64,000 nt of DNA from Dyadobacter tibetensis Y620-1 (GCF_000566685.1 NZ_AZQN01000001.1:1-64000); one strand, 5' to 3'; numbered from the stretch's first letter, positions 16,927-26,119 are shown. A program made the numbers and translations. Notes: generated by a model from the letters alone, not told the origin.

Positions 16927-19900
16927 TTAGAAATCCAATGAGAACCCTACCCGATACTGTGAGCTAACGGGGTAATTTCCTCGGTCAATTCCTCTGGATT
17001 GTAGCCCATCGCCTCCCACTTCAGGGTCGAAGCCTGTGTATTTGGTAAGGGTAATTGGGTTTTGTGAGGCGACGTACACGCGCATATTATTAAGGCCTAA
17101 TTTCTTAATCGCCTTCTTAGGGATATTGTAGCCTAGGCTTACATTCCTTAATCGCACATAGGTGCCGTCTTCAATCCAATAATCCGACCAGCCCCGGGCG
17201 TTAACATGGCTTCCTCCTAAATAGGTAGGGATATTGGAGTCAGGGTTTTGTGGTGAATATTGATAAACCAGATCCTTATGCGTCCCGTAGTTATAGGCCT
17301 GTATTTTGCTTCCATTGATAATTTCGGCACCAAAAGCACCAAACCATTGCATAGAAAGATCGAAATTTTTATAGCTCGCATTCAGGTTCAACCCAATTTC
17401 AAAATCAGGGGTGCCGCTACCTGCGAAAACGCGGTCATTTTCGTTGAGAAGATTGTCGCCTTTGTCTGGAATGCCATCCCCATCCGTATCGATGGTAAGG
17501 GCATCTATATAACGCAAATCGCCAATTCGGGCAGTAGGAACCAAGGTCTTATAAGCATCCAACTCCTCTTGAGTTCTGATTATTCCGTTGGTAGGCATTA
17601 CCATAAAGGCACCCGCTATATATCCTTCCTTAATTACTGTTACCCGGTCCTTATTGTCAATTGAGCCTCCGGAAAGATAATTGACCTTATTGGAGCCTGC
17701 CATTTTTGTGATTTTATTTACATTTTTAGAGAAGGTAGCGTTGGTAGACCAGGAAAACTCTCCCGACTGGCGGAACCCTGCTGCTAGCTCTAAGCCCTTA
17801 TTGTTCATATCTCCTACGTTCAGGATTACGGTAGAACCGGAGCCCGCGCCAGTGGATGGCGGAACCAATAATGGGAATAGCATATCCTTTTTATTGGTAT
17901 TATAAATGTCTGCTGAGAAAGTGAAACGGTTGTTGAAAAAGGCCATGTCCAAACCGATATTGCTCTGAACGGTAGTCTCCCACTTTACATTTCTATTGGC
18001 GAAACTGGTCTGAATAGCGCCCAATCCGAGCACCTCGTTTCCATTCATTCCGAAGGCATAATCCTTCCCTAAGGAAATAGTAGCAGCATTACTATAATCC
18101 AAAAAGTTTTGGTTACCTGTGGTACCTTGGCTTGCACGGATTCGCAGATTGTTTATGGTATTGGCTAAAGGCTTGAAGAATTCTTCATCAGAAACGTTCC
18201 AGCCCGCCGACAATGATGGGAAAAGCCCCCAGCGATACTTTTGCGAGAAACGAGAAGAACCATCCTGTCTGGCGCTTAGGCTGAGCATATACTTGCCCTT
18301 ATAGTTATATTGTGCCCGTCCGAGCAAGCCAATTAATGAATTGGTTCGGTCTTGGTTCCATCCCGTGCCCGAACCGGCATTTGGGTCTAGCGTGCCACCA
18401 TTTATAACCGTAATATCGTTACTGATCAGGTCGAATTTCTCGGCGAAAAATGAACTGTATTTATAAGATTCCATGGTAATACCTGCAAATACATTGAGGT
18501 TGTGGCTTCCATAGCTCTTATTAAAGCTTAAGGTATTTTCAAATGCGAAGCTACTCCCTCGGTCGCTGGTATTCCGGACTCCCGACCTTACTTGCTCAGG
18601 TTGTCTTACACCAAGATTGTCGTAAGTAACAAATAAAGGGTTAATCCGAGCTCTGGTATTGAAGGTATTGGAGCCACCAAAACGACTCATGAATTTAAGA
18701 TTATTAGTGATCTTATATTCAGCCTGAATATTTCCGTTAAACTGACCACCTTTTCTTCTGTCTTTTTGTTTGATGCGCGCCGTGAGATAACCCATAGCCA
18801 CTGCTTCATTGCTTCCATTATTTCCAGCGTCCTGTATGGTGTTTACATTGGGGTCGAGCATTTGCTGATAAGGCTTATAGCGAAAGACCTCTGCCAATAA
18901 GCCCCAGGGCTCATACTGTTGGTCCTCGGTACGAATTCCTAGACTGGTACGTATGGTCCATTTGTTTTTAGTGTAATTTGTGTTGGCACGTACGTTAAAT
19001 CTATCATAACCCGAGTTGATGATCATACCCTTCTGACCGAAGTAATTGGCATTGATACTGTAACTAAGGTCTTGCTTCCCTCCCGAAACATTGAGACTAT
19101 AATTCTGAATGGGCGCATTGTCATTCTGAATCACATCATTTAAATCACTGTTATTGGTAAACCCATAACGATTGGATTCCAGAGAGGTCCAGGTGTTTCC
19201 ATAATGTGTTCCATTCAAATTCTTTTTAAGTAGGAATTCCACATAAATATTCTCTTCAAAATTGGTGCGTGGTACACCTGAGGTAATACTCTGGATACCA
19301 TAATATCCATCTAAAGATACTTTCATGGCTCCCGCCTTACCCTGTTTGGTGGTAATGAGGATTACGCCGCCGGCACCTCTTGTACCATAAATAGATGCTG
19401 ATGCAGCATCCTTTAGCACGTCGATTGTTTCTATTTCTGATATACTGAGTTTAGGATCGCCGCTATATGGGATGCCATCGACAACATAAAGCGGTTCGTT
19501 GGCCCCTGTTACAGAGCTAATACCCCGAATTTGTATATTGGACCCTGATCCAGGACTTCCAGAACTTGCCTGTACGGAAACACCGGCGATTTGCCCCTGA
19601 AGGGCAGTACCAAGATCTGCTGTTGAAGACTTTGATAACACTTCATTATCAATCTGTACTACTGCTCCGGTCACCTCCTTTTTTTTCTGGGTGCCGTACC
19701 CTACAGTTATCACTTCCTGGAGTTCAATCGCGTCCTCTTTTAAAACGATATCCAGTTTGGATTTTCCGTCTATGGGTACTCCGGTGGTAATATAACCCAC
19801 AAAAGATACCATAAGAGTGCCTTTGGCAGGGGCAGAGATCTTGTATTCCCCTTCCGCATTTGTAGTAGTTCCATTTTGCGTGCCTTTTACGATGATGGTG

Positions 19901-20043
19901 GCCCCGGGAATCGGCCCCCCATCTTCTCCAGTGACCTTGCCACTGACCGATACACCCTGGGCGAAGCCGATACCGATCTGTAGTAAGGTGATGAAAAAGC
20001 CAGCTAATAATAACCGACTGATTTTTGTAATTATTTTAGTCAT
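16927..20043 (-). CDS. susC: SusC-family TonB-dependent outer-membrane transporter
   Basis: The 1,038-residue protein has a signal peptide (to IGFAQG), a carboxypeptidase-regulatory-like domain (about residues 30-110, VSGKVTGEDGGPIPGATI), the TonB-box-like VITVGYGTQKK, a plug (about 120-240, VDGIPYSGD, GTRGAGGVILITTKQG) and a 22-strand type barrel ending in YRVGFSLDF. It imports oligosaccharides in a TonB-dependent way together with the SusD gene 15 bases downstream. It lacks an STN domain, so it is not expected to signal to an anti-sigma factor. It is the first gene of the 13600-20043 operon. Confidence 0.95.
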   Translation of the reverse strand: MTKIITKISRLLLAGFFITLLQIGIGFAQGVSVSGKVTGEDGGPIPGATIIVKGTQNGTTTNAEGEYKISAPAKGTLMVSFVGYITTGVPIDGKSKLDIVLKEDAIELQEVITVGYGTQKKKEVTGAVVQIDNEVLSKSSTADLGTALQGQIAGVSVQASSGSPGSGSNIQIRGISSVTGANEPLYVVDGIPYSGDPKLSISEIETIDVLKDAASASIYGTRGAGGVILITTKQGKAGAMKVSLDGYYGIQSITSGVPRTNFEENIYVEFLLKKNLNGTHYGNTWTSLESNRYGFTNNSDLNDVIQNDNAPIQNYSLNVSGGKQDLSYSINANYFGQKGMIINSGYDRFNVRANTNYTKNKWTIRTSLGIRTEDQQYEPWGLLAEVFRYKPYQQMLDPNVNTIQDAGNNGSNEAVAMGYLTARIKQKDRRKGGQFNGNIQAEYKITNNLKFMSRFGGSNTFNTRARINPLFVTYDNLGVRQPEQVRSGVRNTSDRGSSFAFENTLSFNKSYGSHNLNVFAGITMESYKYSSFFAEKFDLISNDITVINGGTLDPNAGSGTGWNQDRTNSLIGLLGRAQYNYKGKYMLSLSARQDGSSRFSQKYRWGLFPSLSAGWNVSDEEFFKPLANTINNLRIRASQGTTGNQNFLDYSNAATISLGKDYAFGMNGNEVLGLGAIQTSFANRNVKWETTVQSNIGLDMAFFNNRFTFSADIYNTNKKDMLFPLLVPPSTGAGSGSTVILNVGDMNNKGLELAAGFRQSGEFSWSTNATFSKNVNKITKMAGSNKVNYLSGGSIDNKDRVTVIKEGYIAGAFMVMPTNGIIRTQEELDAYKTLVPTARIGDLRYIDALTIDTDGDGIPDKGDNLLNENDRVFAGSGTPDFEIGLNLNASYKNFDLSMQWFGAFGAEIINGSKIQAYNYGTHKDLVYQYSPQNPDSNIPTYLGGSHVNARGWSDYWIEDGTYVRLRNVSLGYNIPKKAIKKLGLNNMRVYVASQNPITLTKYTGFDPEVGGDGLQSRGIDRGNYPVSSQYRVGFSLDF

Positions 20044-20673
20044 ACGATTGGATGTTTACAGTGATACTTATGATTCTATACGGTTTTGTTCTCATGTCTT
20101 TATTATTGATAATTGGGAAATAGATTATGTATTGATAATGGAGTAAAATTGTGAAATGCACCAGAGTCCGGGCCAAACAGTCGCAGGTCATAGCGCGTGT
20201 TTATGATGAGGTCGTGAGGCACCTGGAGTGCCTGTTATCAATCCTTGGGTTTATAAGACTTTCGTTCTGAGCTGGATTCTACAATACAAATTTGAAATTA
20301 TTAACTACATCATACCATAATCAAATTGGCATAAGGTGGTATTAAATTAGCATTGATAGGAGGAAGAGAGTATAATATTGGATTTTATAAGTAAAATCTG
20401 AATGAGATTAGTACAACTTCGGAAAAAAATTGAATGAAATTCCTGATTCCGTGGAAGATGGTGTCTAAGAATACCAACAGTTTAAAATTTGATTAAAGCA
20501 TTGAGATAGCATTAGGTTGAGGTAACCTTCTGTAAATGAAAGTTATAATGTCTATATCAGGGCTTATGTCATAGGGGAGTGGAGGAAGCAGTTGGGCAGT
20601 AATTGCGTGTACTGACATTAGCCCTTTAATTTGAAGCAAAATAGTATTACGTCCGACTCCAGCAGTATGAAAA
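20044..20673. other. Long leader/intergenic region before susC
   Basis: About 630 bases separate the susC start (minus strand) from the terminator of the GH29 operon. No supported ORF lies here. The susC promoter must be in this stretch, but I could not assign a convincing TAnnTTTG box. An imperfect symmetric element (TACCA and TGGTA about 20 bases apart, near 20313-20342) could be a regulator site; this is weak. Confidence 0.4.
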
Positions 20674-20715
20674 TTAAAAAACCAGCCAAGCCTATTTCTA
20701 GACCTTAGCTGGTTT
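20674..20715 (-). terminator. Intrinsic terminator of the NHL-cytochrome-GH29 operon
   Basis: On the minus strand AAACCAGCTAAG (opposite 20704-20715) pairs with CTTGGCTGGTTT (opposite 20679-20690) with one non-ideal pair and is followed by a T-run (a's at 20676-20680). It lies about 50 bases after the GH29 stop. Confidence 0.85.
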
Positions 20716-20765
20716 CTCTCCAGGAAGGTATTTTAGGAAGGAATTTCCTTTGGGTTATATAAAAT

Positions 20766-21830
20766 TTATTTTAATCGGTCAATATTGGCTTTTAATCTTT
20801 GCAGGGCTTCGACATACATATCGGGGATTAACCCCTCTTTATTTGGGGGCACGTTCAATAAGAAATTTGCTCCCCGCGATTTATTGATTAGGTACATGCC
20901 TAACAATTCCTCATCAGACTTAGGTAAATCACCTTCCACAAAAAACCACTCGTTGCCAATTGGAAGATTCATTTCTCCGGGCAAATAATAGTGCTTGCCA
21001 TCTACCGTTTTCCAGGGTTCATATTTCGATTTTTTACTCATAAAATTTCCGTCCGGAAGCTGTCTTTCCATCTCCAGTAGATCGGTGGGCCAGGTGGAAT
21101 GGGTTTTCAGCGTGGTGCCATCGCCGTGTCCATTATTAAAGGTTATGATCGTGTTGGGCTGCCACTTTAATATTTGGTTATAGAGGTCGTTACGATAGTC
21201 TCGTGGCAAGAAAGAAGGTATGTCAATCCAAACTTCTCCTATTTCCCCATACAGGGTGCACAGTTCCTCTAATTGCTTCCACTGGAAATCACGGTAGGCT
21301 TTGGTGGTATATGCCTGACCAAAGGTAGTGTGAGCAGGAGGAGTCTTGCTGCCAGATAAATTTTTGTTATCCCAGGAGCAGTAATATAATCCAGGCATCA
21401 ACCCGTATTTTCGGCACTGAGTAACAAATTCTTTCACAATATCTATTTTAACTGGGCTGTTGCGGACATTGTATTCATTGTATTTTGTGGGCCATAAGCA
21501 AAATCCACTAACATGTTTGGCGGTCAGAACCGCATACTTCATTCCAGCTTCCGCTGCCGTCCTTACCCACTGCTCTACATCCAGCTTGGTTGGATTAAAA
21601 TCGGAGGCCGGAAGCAATCCTTGGGACATTTCGACGCCGTCATAGGTGCTCATTCCAAAATGTATGAACATGCCATAGCCCAAAGATTCCCACTTTTGGA
21701 TTTGTGACTTAGTCAAGCGCTGGGCGCCATCTTCGATTTTCCTTTCAGTATCAGAATGTTCCTGCTTTTGCGCTACTCCCATGTAGGTGGTGCCTAATAG
21801 AAGGAGGCTACTTAGTATAATAATCTTCAT
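20766..21830 (-). CDS. GH29 alpha-L-fucosidase / alpha-L-galactosidase-type enzyme
   Basis: This 354-residue exported enzyme has a signal peptide (to GVAQK) and GH29 landmarks: GYGMFIHFGMSTYDG, KYAVLTAKHVSGFCLWPT, and GEVWIDIP with the probable nucleophile Asp203. GH29 enzymes remove terminal alpha-L-fucose. L-fucose differs from L-galactose only at C6, and the locus targets galactans, so alpha-L-galactosidase activity is plausible. It is shorter than common GH29 proteins (about 450 residues), probably lacking the C-terminal beta-sandwich. It is the last gene of a three-gene operon with the cytochrome and NHL proteins, 33 bases after the cytochrome gene. Confidence 0.85.
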   Translation of the reverse strand: MKIIILSSLLLLGTTYMGVAQKQEHSDTERKIEDGAQRLTKSQIQKWESLGYGMFIHFGMSTYDGVEMSQGLLPASDFNPTKLDVEQWVRTAAEAGMKYAVLTAKHVSGFCLWPTKYNEYNVRNSPVKIDIVKEFVTQCRKYGLMPGLYYCSWDNKNLSGSKTPPAHTTFGQAYTTKAYRDFQWKQLEELCTLYGEIGEVWIDIPSFLPRDYRNDLYNQILKWQPNTIITFNNGHGDGTTLKTHSTWPTDLLEMERQLPDGNFMSKKSKYEPWKTVDGKHYYLPGEMNLPIGNEWFFVEGDLPKSDEELLGMYLINKSRGANFLLNVPPNKEGLIPDMYVEALQRLKANIDRLK

Positions 21831-21863
21831 GAGCTTGGAAATGAATAATTTAAGGTGATTTTT

Positions 21864-23234
21864 TTAAAAAATAAATTCTATATGGATGCTGTCCCGCTGA
21901 AATGCCGATATTTCATGATGATTGGCATTGGTCTGCCAGACATATACTTTTTTCAGATTTGGCAGCTCTTTTAACTGGCTGAGACCCTCTCCCGAGATTG
22001 GATTGCCATAGAGATTCAAGGTTTTAAGATGCTCTAATCTGTTTATTACCTTCATGCTTTGATCGGTCAGATCATTTTTTCCCAGATTTAGTTGATTAAG
22101 GTTTTTAAAATTTGGGATAGGGGCAATATGCTCATCCTTAAGTGCTAGGTCAGATAGTTGGAGACTAACGATATGCAAAGCCAGGCCTTGAAGCGACTTA
22201 AGATCAGGTGACTGCTGCTTTTGTCCCGGATGGTACGATATATCCAGCAAAACGGGGTTATGGCTGACCGTCCTGATTTCGAAACCTTTACTAATAGCCT
22301 CCCGCAGGAATGTCGTGTCCAGCTGTTTCGGTATGCCCGAGATATGGTACTCGCTTGTGGAACTTCCTGCATTATTTTCAGTATTTGGGAGGCCTGGTAC
22401 ATTCGTTATCATTGGTAACATGGCCTCATATCCTTTAACGGAGGTTAACAAAATATTTTCCTCATGGGATGCATGCTCAATCCACCATTCAATGAGGGCT
22501 ACTTCATGGGCGGTCAATGGGGTTTTGCCTTCTGTGGGCATAAACTTTTCGTGATCCGGGTCCAATGTAATACGCTTGAAGAGTTCACTTTGCTCCGGTT
22601 TTCCAGGAGTAAATGAAGGTCCATGCTTGCCCCCTCTCAAGAGTTCGGTATAATTCTTCATGTTCAGTTCGCCCTTCAATTTTCCATCTTGATGACATGA
22701 CTGGCAACGTTTTTGAAGAACAGGAGCTACCATATGAGCATAAACCGCCACTTCTTCTATAGTATCAGGTGTTTCTATTTTCGAAGTATTAAGTTGGCTA
22801 AAGGCCAGATACTCCGCTCCATGTGTAAGGTTTCCTCCTTGGTGACCCACATATGACAAGAGTCCTACCAACAAGATATAACTTATGGAGACTGATTTTT
22901 TAGGTACTTTAATCCATTGTCTTTCCATTGCCAGATGTACCAGATATAGCAAAATGCTTAGGAGGCATAAGCTTAAACCTGAAAACATATGATTGTTCAG
23001 ATAAATGTCGTCGTAACCTCCAGACCAGGAGAGCATCCAGCCTAAAACACTAGCAATTATAGCAGAAAATGCTCCCAGTAGCAGGGTTGCGGAAGAGGCT
23101 ACCTTTAAATAAGCGTAACGTGACCAGTACGAAGACCAGTCGAAAATGGCTGCCAGTAAAATAAAACCAATGGGCAGGTGTACCAATAAGGGATGTAGGC
23201 GGCCAATAAAAGATAGTATATCTATATAATCCAT
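21864..23234 (-). CDS. DUF2231 membrane cytochrome c with LRR tail
   Basis: This 456-residue protein joins three parts. About residues 1-130 are four membrane helices of the DUF2231 type (GRLHPLLVHLPIGFILLA). About 160-260 form a planctomycete-type cytochrome c domain with the haem motif CQSCH (Cys177, Cys180, His181) and KFMPTEG as a likely Met ligand. About 280-456 are leucine-rich repeats (LKSLQGLALH, LNQLNLGKND, LKTLNLYGNP). It is an inner-membrane redox protein facing the periplasm. Its ATG follows the NHL gene's TAG without a gap, so the two are tightly coupled. The electron donor is unknown; the NHL propeller is a candidate partner. Confidence 0.82.
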   Translation of the reverse strand: MDYIDILSFIGRLHPLLVHLPIGFILLAAIFDWSSYWSRYAYLKVASSATLLLGAFSAIIASVLGWMLSWSGGYDDIYLNNHMFSGLSLCLLSILLYLVHLAMERQWIKVPKKSVSISYILLVGLLSYVGHQGGNLTHGAEYLAFSQLNTSKIETPDTIEEVAVYAHMVAPVLQKRCQSCHQDGKLKGELNMKNYTELLRGGKHGPSFTPGKPEQSELFKRITLDPDHEKFMPTEGKTPLTAHEVALIEWWIEHASHEENILLTSVKGYEAMLPMITNVPGLPNTENNAGSSTSEYHISGIPKQLDTTFLREAISKGFEIRTVSHNPVLLDISYHPGQKQQSPDLKSLQGLALHIVSLQLSDLALKDEHIAPIPNFKNLNQLNLGKNDLTDQSMKVINRLEHLKTLNLYGNPISGEGLSQLKELPNLKKVYVWQTNANHHEISAFQRDSIHIEFIF

Positions 23235-24353
23235 CTATATGCGCGTTAACTTTACAGGTGGGGTATAATTGGCTTTCCACTGACATATGTACAGGTTCTC
23301 CTCATCGTCCACGCAGACATCGTGGCCATGCTGGAAGGTACCATTTTTGTCTTGCAAAGTGGGGAGTAACTTACCGTGCTCATAACGCGGAGGCATACCT
23401 CCGGGGTTGCTTACTACTTTGTTTTGAGCGTTAAGTATAGTGACAAATCCTGAATCTCCATAATCGGTATTCCCTGCCTTATCTTTGCTCCAGCATACTC
23501 CTGCATATAAGGTGTTTCCTTTAATAACGGCTCTGCACACATGCATTCCGGGTAGATCGATTCGCTCCAGAAATTTTCCGTCTAAGCTGAAAACTTTGAA
23601 GCAGTTTTCCGCTCTGGAAGTACAGATTAGTTTTGGCGATGAGGGATCCCTCAGATCCACAGTTACACCATGCGCATTATGTAAGTTATATTCCTTATCG
23701 CTATTCTGGTGCCCTCCAAAGTGTCGGATATAGCGCCCTTGCTGGTCATATTGAATGATATAATCACTCCCATAACCATCAGCTACATATATATCGCCAT
23801 TCGGGGCCACGGCCGTTTCTGTAGGCATAAATGGTGCATCTGGAGGATATATTCCTATAGTTTTAGGATGGCCAATGGTCATTCGAATCTTGCCGTCAGT
23901 TGTTGTCTGAACCACCTGTCCCTGCTGTTTGCCCCATTTACCGGTTCTATCCTGGTACCAGCCACAATCCGTTATTAATAAAAAATCATCTCCAGCATCG
24001 TCGAGGCCCAGGGAAAGTCCATGCCCCCCAGGAAAGGCATTACCCCAGCTGTCGAGTAGCTTTCCAGATTTGTCAAAAATAAGTATATTATTATGGGTAT
24101 GGTCCCCAAGCATTATTAGGCGGCCTGAGCTATCCTGTATCATTTCATGACAGTTGAATAGGGGGGTGGTATTGGGACTAATTTTGCCCCAAGCCTTGTC
24201 TACCTTGTACTGATAGTCTCCATGGCCGATGACGGCCTCCTCAGGTAAAGGGTGGCTATTCCTGGTAATGGGATAGATGGCTTCAAAGGGAGTAGTTGCC
24301 GAGGTGCCCAATAACAGGGCTGCCTTTTTAAGGAAATCTCTTCTTGGACTCAT
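23235..24353 (-). CDS. Tat-exported NHL-repeat beta-propeller protein
   Basis: The 372-residue protein begins with a Tat-like signal (MSPRRDFLKKAALLLGTSA). The mature part is a six-bladed NHL-type propeller: repeated blocks such as GRLIMLGDHTHNNILIFDKSGK, NGDIYVADGYGSDYIIQYDQ, HNAHGVTVDL and ENLYICQW. Related proteins are found with cytochromes and sugar-active enzymes in Bacteroidota and Planctomycetes, but no reaction is established for this group to my knowledge. A folded export substrate followed by a membrane cytochrome c suggests a periplasmic oxidation step. It is the first gene of the operon and divergent from the AraC-type gene. Confidence 0.75.
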   Translation of the reverse strand: MSPRRDFLKKAALLLGTSATTPFEAIYPITRNSHPLPEEAVIGHGDYQYKVDKAWGKISPNTTPLFNCHEMIQDSSGRLIMLGDHTHNNILIFDKSGKLLDSWGNAFPGGHGLSLGLDDAGDDFLLITDCGWYQDRTGKWGKQQGQVVQTTTDGKIRMTIGHPKTIGIYPPDAPFMPTETAVAPNGDIYVADGYGSDYIIQYDQQGRYIRHFGGHQNSDKEYNLHNAHGVTVDLRDPSSPKLICTSRAENCFKVFSLDGKFLERIDLPGMHVCRAVIKGNTLYAGVCWSKDKAGNTDYGDSGFVTILNAQNKVVSNPGGMPPRYEHGKLLPTLQDKNGTFQHGHDVCVDDEENLYICQWKANYTPPVKLTRI

Positions 24354-24409
24354 GGAATAATGAGGTTCGTAAAAAACTGTTGGTTATTGGGAAGGATTCA
24401 AGATGACTA

Positions 24410-24417
24410 CAAAGATA
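24410..24417 (-). promoter_or_regulatory. Minus-7 box of the NHL operon
   Basis: Read on the minus strand the bases are TATCTTTG, a match to TAnnTTTG, 56 bases before the NHL start. No clean TTG minus-33 element was found, so the call is moderate. The shared palindrome at 24456-24469 lies about 40-60 bases upstream of this box. Confidence 0.45.
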
Positions 24418-24429
24418 TAGGTCTATATT

Positions 24430-24469
24430 TTGTTAAAATTATCCATATTGTATAAATTTGTATACAAAT
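24430..24469 (+). promoter_or_regulatory. araC-type gene promoter with overlapping 14-bp palindrome
   Basis: TTG at 24430-24432 and TAAATTTG at 24453-24460 (TAnnTTTG) form a promoter with 20-base spacing. The perfect palindrome ATTTGTATACAAAT spans 24456-24469 and covers the TTTG of the minus-7 box. The same core in the same position occurs at the gntR promoter (49077-49090), so this is probably a GntR-family operator. Bound protein would block polymerase. Confidence 0.7.
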
Positions 24470-24531
24470 CCTACAACAGACCCTCAGGATAAAGATATTT
24501 ATTCCTCCCAACACTTATTAATGATACAGCA

Positions 24532-25386
24532 ATGCATGCACTTATTGCCAATAATCGCTTCAATTTGCTCAATACAGCCGAGGTAACCCTGGATATTAGC
24601 TGGAGTTATTTCAACGTTATGAGTCCTTTTTACCGACTTTATTACATTAAAGGGGGAAGCGGTACTGTGCATTTTGCTGGTACTGAATTGAATCTGAGAT
24701 CGGGCTTCCTGTACCTGATCCCAGATTTTCAATTATCTCATTATGAATGTACCGATTTCCTTCATCAATTATATATACATTTTGAGGAGGAAATGGCTCA
24801 GGGAGTTTCCGTCAAATCTATTTATAGGATTATTCACGAACGGAAGGCAACGGATTTGGACATTGCCCTAATCAATAGAATATTAGAAATTAATCCGGAC
24901 AGTAAGTTGCCTTCCGAAAGACCTTCTACACTTTCGGAGGTACAGGTAAGTCGGGATGAGACCTATCAGTTAAGAAGAATGGAAACTCAGGCCATTCTAC
25001 AACAGTTGTTAGCTCGGTTTATGACGGGAACCATTTTGGCCGAGACCACCGATACGAGTAACGATAATAGAATATCTAAGGCTCTGCAATATATCCACAA
25101 AAATCTGGATCAGGAACTGTCAGTAGCTTACCTGGCTTCCCTGGCCCATCTTAATCCGGATTATTTCAGCCGTATTTTTTATGAGCTGGTAGGTCAAAGA
25201 CCCATTCCTTACATCCATCAGCTTCGGATTCAAAAAGCTCAATATCTACTATTGTTTTCGGAAGCTACGCATGACGAGATTGCTGAGCTGACTGGATTTC
25301 CGAATCGCCCTTATTTTGCCAAAATATTTAAAAGGTATACCGGTTTGAGTGTAGGTCAATATAGAAACCAGTCGCCGGAGGTATGA
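24532..25386 (+). CDS. AraC-family transcriptional regulator
   Basis: The 284-residue protein has an N-terminal cupin-like sensor half (about 1-130, YYIKGGSGTVHFAG, SGFLYLIPDF) and two C-terminal helix-turn-helix motifs of the AraC type (about 185-284: LSVAYLASLAHLNPDYFSRIF and HDEIAELTGFPNRPYFAKIFKRYTG). It likely senses a sugar and activates transcription. It is divergent from the NHL-cytochrome-GH29 operon and upstream of the GH16/GH2/susCD genes, either of which may be its target. A palindrome over its own promoter implies control by another regulator. Confidence 0.9.
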   Translation: MHALIANNRFNLLNTAEVTLDISWSYFNVMSPFYRLYYIKGGSGTVHFAGTELNLRSGFLYLIPDFQLSHYECTDFLHQLYIHFEEEMAQGVSVKSIYRIIHERKATDLDIALINRILEINPDSKLPSERPSTLSEVQVSRDETYQLRRMETQAILQQLLARFMTGTILAETTDTSNDNRISKALQYIHKNLDQELSVAYLASLAHLNPDYFSRIFYELVGQRPIPYIHQLRIQKAQYLLLFSEATHDEIAELTGFPNRPYFAKIFKRYTGLSVGQYRNQSPEV

Positions 25387-25700
25387 TACTTCACCACTTG
25401 ATTTCACAGGGAGGAATCACTATTATGTATTTTACGTATACTTGCTATCGGTAGGAATTGGATTTTATATCATATACATGGGTTTGGGATATGGATCAGA
25501 GCCAGATTAATATTTATTCCCTATAAGCGATTAGCTGGTTTTATTGGCTTATCTAAAGTTGAACAGGTATTATTTAAGGTTTTGTTTTAAGCCCTAATAT
25601 GAAATATTTGGCTTGAACTGTACAACATAGGATATATTTTAAAGTGGTTGAAATTTATATAAATGGTTGAAAAAGAAATAGATAGGATTAATTTTTCTCG

Positions 25701-25720
25701 ATGTTCAGTTTTTGTCTAGT
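25701..25720 (+). repeat. 20-bp intergenic repeat, copy 1
   Basis: The 20 bases starting ATGTTCAGTT are identical to 37911-37930. Similarity continues weakly on both sides (T-rich left flank, ATTTT right flank). Both copies lie upstream of glycoside hydrolase genes of this locus, so a shared regulatory element or a duplicated remnant is possible. Confidence 0.6.
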
Positions 25721-25828
25721 TGATATTTTACAGCTTTATCCCTAAATAATTTCATATTTGCTGAGTGCAAAAAGGAGAGACAATTTTATGCGAACCGAAA
25801 GTGAATTGGAAATGAATATTATAATAAT

Positions 25829-25933
25829 ATGGATAAAACGGAAGTTCCGAATAGAAGAAAGGCAAATAGGATATCTAAAGGTTTAGGATTAACTATTAGC
25901 ACTATACGTTCATCTTTTGTTTGGATAATTTGA
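25829..25933 (+). pseudogene. Possible LacI-type regulator N-terminal remnant
   Basis: The 34-codon frame MDKTEVPNRRKANRISKGLG to LTISTIRSSF resembles the DNA-binding N-terminus of LacI-family repressors (pattern like VTIxDIAKxLGLSISTVSRAL) with several changes. It stops at 25931-25933. No downstream LacI body is present, so this would be a dead 5' fragment. It could also be chance. Confidence 0.25.
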
Positions 25934-26119
25934 TAAGTTCTGGCCTGCAAACGAGCAAAAGTCTCAGGAGGCAAAGGGAAAGGCGGATAGAGTACTGAAT
26001 TTTGATTTATGAATTATGAACAACTGGAATGCTATTATAGTATTGTTTTATGCCAAACGACTCATTCTGTCATAGTTATGGATTGAATAATTTTGTTTTA
26101 AAATTAAATAAAACCATGT

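Larger units (their letters stand above)
25387..26119. other. Intergenic region with gene debris
   Basis: This 733-bp gap holds one copy of a 20-bp repeat (25701-25720) and a possible LacI-type remnant (25829-25933). No intact gene is seen. The promoter of the GH16 gene at 26120 must lie here, but no clear minus-7 box was assigned. Confidence 0.5.
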
